Source of the DNA: Balneolaceae bacterium
GTDB taxonomy: Bacteria > Bacteroidota > Rhodothermia > Balneolales > Balneolaceae
Direction: 5' to 3'
NCBI GenBank assembly: GCA_020832415.1
Contig: JAFIES010000141.1
Location: 62,001 to 126,000, forward strand
Length of the DNA stretch: 64,000 nucleotides
How positions within the stretch are numbered: the first letter of the stretch is position 1; each line of letters opens with the position of its first letter. A program made the position numbers and the translations under genes. Of this stretch, positions 60,573 through 64,000 are shown piece after piece. Below the pieces are notes generated by a model, which worked only from the letters and a program-made list of their open reading frames with translations, was not told the origin of the DNA and ran no database searches.

Positions 60573-63275
60573 TTACTTAATCACGGTAAGTTTGCGTGAT
60601 AAGGTTGTAGAACCTGCCTGCAATCTGTAGAGGTATACACCGCTTGAGAGATTGCTTGCATCGAAATTCACGGTATGTGTACCGGCCTGTACCGTTTCGT
60701 TTACCAGCGTTGCTACCTGCCGACCTACCATGTCGTACACAGTTATGCGCACATCAGACTGCTGTGGCAGTTCGTACCGTATCTGTGTGGTTGGGTTGAA
60801 CGGATTTGGATAGTTCTGCTGCAAAGCAATAGCATCCGGCAGTGTACTATCCACTTCACGTGGCTGTGTGGTAATTAAGAAACGATCACCAAATTCAGTT
60901 GTAGCTTTTTGCGGACCATTCATTATCGATTCCATTGGTGAAGGATTCGCCTTGGCTGCCTGATTGATTGTAAACGTGTAAGAGAAGTTTTCATCAATAA
61001 GCATTGATACATTTTCTTGTGTATCTACGAGATACAGATTGAAAGGTAATGCCAGGCTAAAATCTTCAGCTTTCATTGAATATCTACCGGGAATAGTTGT
61101 TTCAACTGATAATGGCAGCTCAAAATCCTCGCCAGGTTCAGGAAAGTGCGCAAGTGTGAGTAATTTTCCATCTGATTTCTTTGTACCAAAATGAACATAG
61201 TTTTCATTGTAAGATGCCAATTCCAAACCATCATAATCGGATCTTTCAAAAGTGCCATTTTCAGAAAATGAAAGATGAAGAGTGTTACTTAGATTTTCAC
61301 CCGTCACAGAAAAACTCAAAACATTCAGTGGGAGTTCTTTTCTGTAAAATGTTCCTTCAGCACCTACATTTCTCATGGAATTATTAAAATTTACAGCTAC
61401 GCCAGTAGTCTTTCTGACAAAAAATCCTTGAAATGGCATTAATACGCCATTTTGTATTGTTCCAAGTATATCGGGATCACTTTCGGAAACTCCTCCTGGT
61501 AACGTGCCACTGTATCGCCATCCTTTATCAGGATCACTAATCGTACCTCTGTCCCATACATATACAACCCCTCCTAAATTCGGTGTCTCACTTAGAAATG
61601 TCGAAATGGTCATTGGGTCTTTCATCGGGTTACCGAGCAGTAACCAACCTTCCTGATCTTCAGTAGAAAATACTTGAAATGGCAATGATGGCTCCGACCC
61701 AGTTACAGAAAGTGTTTTAGGGAATGTGTTGTTTTCTGTTGGATCACTTAAATCATCGATATCAAACACAGTCATTAAAAAACCGTGACCATTTGGAATC
61801 GTTGAGTTCAAATCAAATCCAGACTCCCAAATATCTCCGGTACCATCATCTTCTGCACCAAGCGGCCACCTGAAAACATTAGGATCACCAAACTCGGTGT
61901 CATACCCGTTTCCAGCAGTTCCTTGTGTCCACAAATTTCCAATCAGATCATCATAAGTGGTACCTGCAACAGGCGAAGAAAGCATCCTGAAACTATCACC
62001 TTCCGTTAGAAGTGTTTCATCCGGCTCCACCTCAGCACTCACACTCAGGATAAATGCATCGCTGGCAATGTTATATTCCGGTATGATCACTCCTTCTTCG
62101 GCTTCATTTGTTCCATCAGAACTCCATCCAAAACCCTCAGAACCTGCATAACACCCATCGTCAACTTCACAGGCACCCGTTGCCCTATATGCAGGTATAT
62201 CCCGAATGGCCCTTGCAAATACATGGAATGTTAGGGTTGTAATCCCTTCTCCATTCACAATAATTGATCCGTTGGCTACACCTGCATCATCATCTTCACT
62301 TGTAAAACCACCATCGTCAAAATCGATTACATCTGGGTAATTCCAACTATTAATAATATTGTTTCCATCAACAGCCAAACCAGTGGTTGCACCAAATGCA
62401 TTTGTTCCGTTCGAATCGTCTGGGTCAACAGGATTGGCAGACAATATATCCATTGTAACCCCTGGTGACCCTAAGTTACTATCGATAAGCGTAAATTCTG
62501 CGGAAGCAGAATTTATATATAAATTGGTATTTGGAGCAAAAAACTCCCAAAAACCGCCAAGCCCAAAGAAATGAAGTATAGGATTATTTACTGGTCGATT
62601 AAAAGAAATTGTCATGGTCGCAAGCCTGTACCGGGCACCCGAAACATAAGGTGTATTTGTATCAAATTCAGTTTCTCCACCAAGACCGGTAAAACTGGCT
62701 GATATAAAGGCCCCTCTGTTAGCAGAAAATGAAATACCATTGCCAATTGTTGGCTGTGTAGAAGAATAAAATGCCTCTAATTGCCCCTCCGTGTAACGAT
62801 TAACCGGGTCAACAATACTCTCTTCCAATTCATCGAATGGTACAAGTAAATCTGTACTTGCACCAGCTGTAATACCATCATCAATATCCGGTCCACCTGG
62901 ATTAAATGTCCATCCGATTACTACAGGCGGGTTTTCAGAATCTCCAGGATTATTGTTGGTGTTTTGATCTGAATCATATGCAAAATCACTCAGGGAAATA
63001 GTAACCGTAGTGTTGGGGAAATACGGCGTAAATACGTTATCGTTCGGGTTTTCAATATTGTGAAAGAGTGGAATAACAACAGAGGTTGAAGGACCTGTAT
63101 TTGGTGCAGGTTCACTTCCTGCACTCATTTCAATAGATTGAGTTTGCGCCAGCACCATGCTAGACAGAACAAAAGGCATAAAAACCAGTATAGAAAATGT
63201 CTTAAGGAATGAACTTATGGCTGCAATTATCTTGTTTTGATGTTTCTCTGTTTTGGATGGTATCAATCTGTTCAT
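60573..63275 (-). CDS. Large secreted protein with type IX C-terminal sorting domain
   Basis: 900 residues: a long basic N-region and signal peptide (hydrophobic core FSILVFMPFVLSSMVLAQ), a large beta-rich ectodomain rich in Asp, Asn and Gly with no catalytic motif I can recognise, and a T9SS type-A sorting domain (about 815-900; QQNYPNPFNPTTQIRYELP, VRITVYDMVGRQVATLV, SSGVYLYRLQAG, ending in KLTVIK). Asp/Asn-rich stretches (DSDQNTNNNPGDSENP; DPDDSNGTN) suggest calcium binding. It is predicted to be displayed or released at the cell surface. The adjacent gene at the right edge could be a partner. Confidence 0.85.
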   Translation of the reverse strand: MNRLIPSKTEKHQNKIIAAISSFLKTFSILVFMPFVLSSMVLAQTQSIEMSAGSEPAPNTGPSTSVVIPLFHNIENPNDNVFTPYFPNTTVTISLSDFAYDSDQNTNNNPGDSENPPVVIGWTFNPGGPDIDDGITAGASTDLLVPFDELEESIVDPVNRYTEGQLEAFYSSTQPTIGNGISFSANRGAFISASFTGLGGETEFDTNTPYVSGARYRLATMTISFNRPVNNPILHFFGLGGFWEFFAPNTNLYINSASAEFTLIDSNLGSPGVTMDILSANPVDPDDSNGTNAFGATTGLAVDGNNIINSWNYPDVIDFDDGGFTSEDDDAGVANGSIIVNGEGITTLTFHVFARAIRDIPAYRATGACEVDDGCYAGSEGFGWSSDGTNEAEEGVIIPEYNIASDAFILSVSAEVEPDETLLTEGDSFRMLSSPVAGTTYDDLIGNLWTQGTAGNGYDTEFGDPNVFRWPLGAEDDGTGDIWESGFDLNSTIPNGHGFLMTVFDIDDLSDPTENNTFPKTLSVTGSEPSLPFQVFSTEDQEGWLLLGNPMKDPMTISTFLSETPNLGGVVYVWDRGTISDPDKGWRYSGTLPGGVSESDPDILGTIQNGVLMPFQGFFVRKTTGVAVNFNNSMRNVGAEGTFYRKELPLNVLSFSVTGENLSNTLHLSFSENGTFERSDYDGLELASYNENYVHFGTKKSDGKLLTLAHFPEPGEDFELPLSVETTIPGRYSMKAEDFSLALPFNLYLVDTQENVSMLIDENFSYTFTINQAAKANPSPMESIMNGPQKATTEFGDRFLITTQPREVDSTLPDAIALQQNYPNPFNPTTQIRYELPQQSDVRITVYDMVGRQVATLVNETVQAGTHTVNFDASNLSSGVYLYRLQAGSTTLSRKLTVIK

Positions 63276-63443
63276 AGTTGCCTAATTTTATGAATTTAAC
63301 AGCACTTTATTAGATAAGTATAACCCCGAATGCAATTAAATCCTGATTCAAAAATATTTATTGTACTGTACGTATTTTTTAGTCAGTAACCAATTATGAT
63401 TTAACTCTATATAATAAATGAGAGTTTTTAATTTAGCAGGAAC

Positions 63444-63477
63444 AAAAAAGGAGTAAATACCGCAATATCTACTCCTT
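63444..63477 (-). terminator. Intrinsic terminator behind the right-edge gene
   Basis: On the minus strand AAGGAGTA (63477-63470) pairs with TACTCCTT (63456-63449) and is followed by T residues opposite 63444-63449. It lies 28 nt after the stop of the partial gene. Confidence 0.75.
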
Positions 63478-63504
63478 CTTATTTACCAGTAGTTGTAAAT
63501 ATGC

Positions 63505-64000
63505 TTAGTTTGCACCATTAAATGATCCGCTTACTTCTGCTGGCGGGCATTCTTTTGTAATTTTGAAATATGTAAAGTGAGCGTTGAAAGGACCCTCTTC
63601 ACCAGCGGTAGCTGTTTGTCCATTTCCATTTTGCACATTTGGGTTGTGTGATTGTCCTTTTGCAGCTATATAAATGGTATCGCCCGTATTGAAGCTTGAA
63701 ATATTCACTTCTCTTGTTACTTCAGCAACTTTGGGATTATGGTCAACGCTGTCGAATCCTCTCCAACCACCTCCGCTTGGGGGAACATTGCTGACGTATA
63801 CTTTTGTTTCAGAAAATTTCCAATTACCTATAGCTTGAAACTTGATAAATAATTTGTCTCCATCAATGCTTGGAGTTACAGTTCCGGTTTGATTTTTGTC
63901 AAAACCATAACCGAGTAACTCAGATTGCATGGTACAACTTGTAGGTGCAGAATTATCTGCATCTGCTGCTGCTTGAGCTGCGGCAACTGCTCTTCTTCTT
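63505..64000 (-). CDS. Exported or pilin-like protein, N-terminus outside the window
   Basis: The frame stays open from its stop at 63505 to the right edge, so at least 164 residues are coded and the true start lies beyond. The visible part begins RRRAVAAAQAAADADN, an Ala-rich helix, then PTSC; the body has many Gly, Asn and Asp and ends in CPPAEVSGSFNGAN with a second Cys. An Ala/Arg helix leading to a globular domain with a cysteine near each end resembles type IV (pseudo)pilins, but the diagnostic N-terminal processing site is not visible. I cannot name the family. Confidence 0.55.
   Translation of the reverse strand, partial: RRRAVAAAQAAADADNSAPTSCTMQSELLGYGFDKNQTGTVTPSIDGDKLFIKFQAIGNWKFSETKVYVSNVPPSGGGWRGFDSVDHNPKVAEVTREVNISSFNTGDTIYIAAKGQSHNPNVQNGNGQTATAGEEGPFNAHFTYFKITKECPPAEVSGSFNGAN

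Overview
The window looks like chromosome of a Balneolota/Bacteroidota-type bacterium (Balneolaceae is my best guess). Supporting signs are two secreted proteins with type IX secretion C-terminal sorting domains, a HU-domain/SPOR membrane protein, a Bacteroidota-style ileS-dksA-lspA cluster, an Mrp protein without its CxxC, outer-membrane barrels with aromatic C-termini, few Shine-Dalgarno sites and moderate G+C. This placement is inference; no rRNA is present. One tRNA (Val, TAC) lies at about 25.8 kb.

Layout. 0-3 kb: a ccdA start truncated by the window edge, a TlpA-like lipoprotein, and an OmpR/HAMP-kinase two-component pair. 3-14.8 kb: a long minus-strand block with a lipoprotein, tonB-exbD-exbB, a HU-SPOR protein, a small HU protein, an outer-membrane barrel, a YbhN-type membrane protein, lolA, ftsK, comB and gcvT. 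15-25.7 kb: mrp, a thioredoxin, a T9SS metalloprotease, tspO, tyrA, barrel proteins, a hydrolase and a GIY-YIG nuclease beside the tRNA. 25.9-31.6 kb: a fadI/fadJ beta-oxidation pair, a VOC protein, an NmrA-like protein and a methyltransferase.

31.6-49.4 kb is the most coherent part: a sulfide, persulfide and redox region. It holds a rhodanese, SLC13 and SulP anion transporters, a CstB-like persulfide dioxygenase-rhodanese, a split YeeE/YedE pair, a sulfide:quinone oxidoreductase, a GntR/UTRA regulator, a DsrE-like protein, a Prx6-type peroxiredoxin, cydCD, cydAB (sulfide-tolerant bd oxidase) and dps. Four related palindromes of the form ACwTGT-N4-ACAAGT lie in front of yeeE, between sqr and gntR, and in front of prx and cydA. 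I propose that they are operators of one regulon, probably read by the neighbouring GntR protein. Between prx and cydC sits a 423-bp ORF-poor element with 13-bp terminal inverted repeats. It is abutted on both sides by an 89-bp direct repeat that duplicates the cydC 3' end and its terminator, which is an unusually long target duplication.

50-56 kb holds housekeeping genes: yajC, a ribBA whose cyclohydrolase half has lost its zinc cysteines, lspA, a dksA-like gene without zinc cysteines, and ileS. 56-64 kb holds a subtilisin lipoprotein, a low-molecular-weight phosphatase plus fructosamine-kinase pair (a likely protein-deglycation module) separated by 122-bp tandem repeats, a 900-residue T9SS protein, and a gene running off the right edge.
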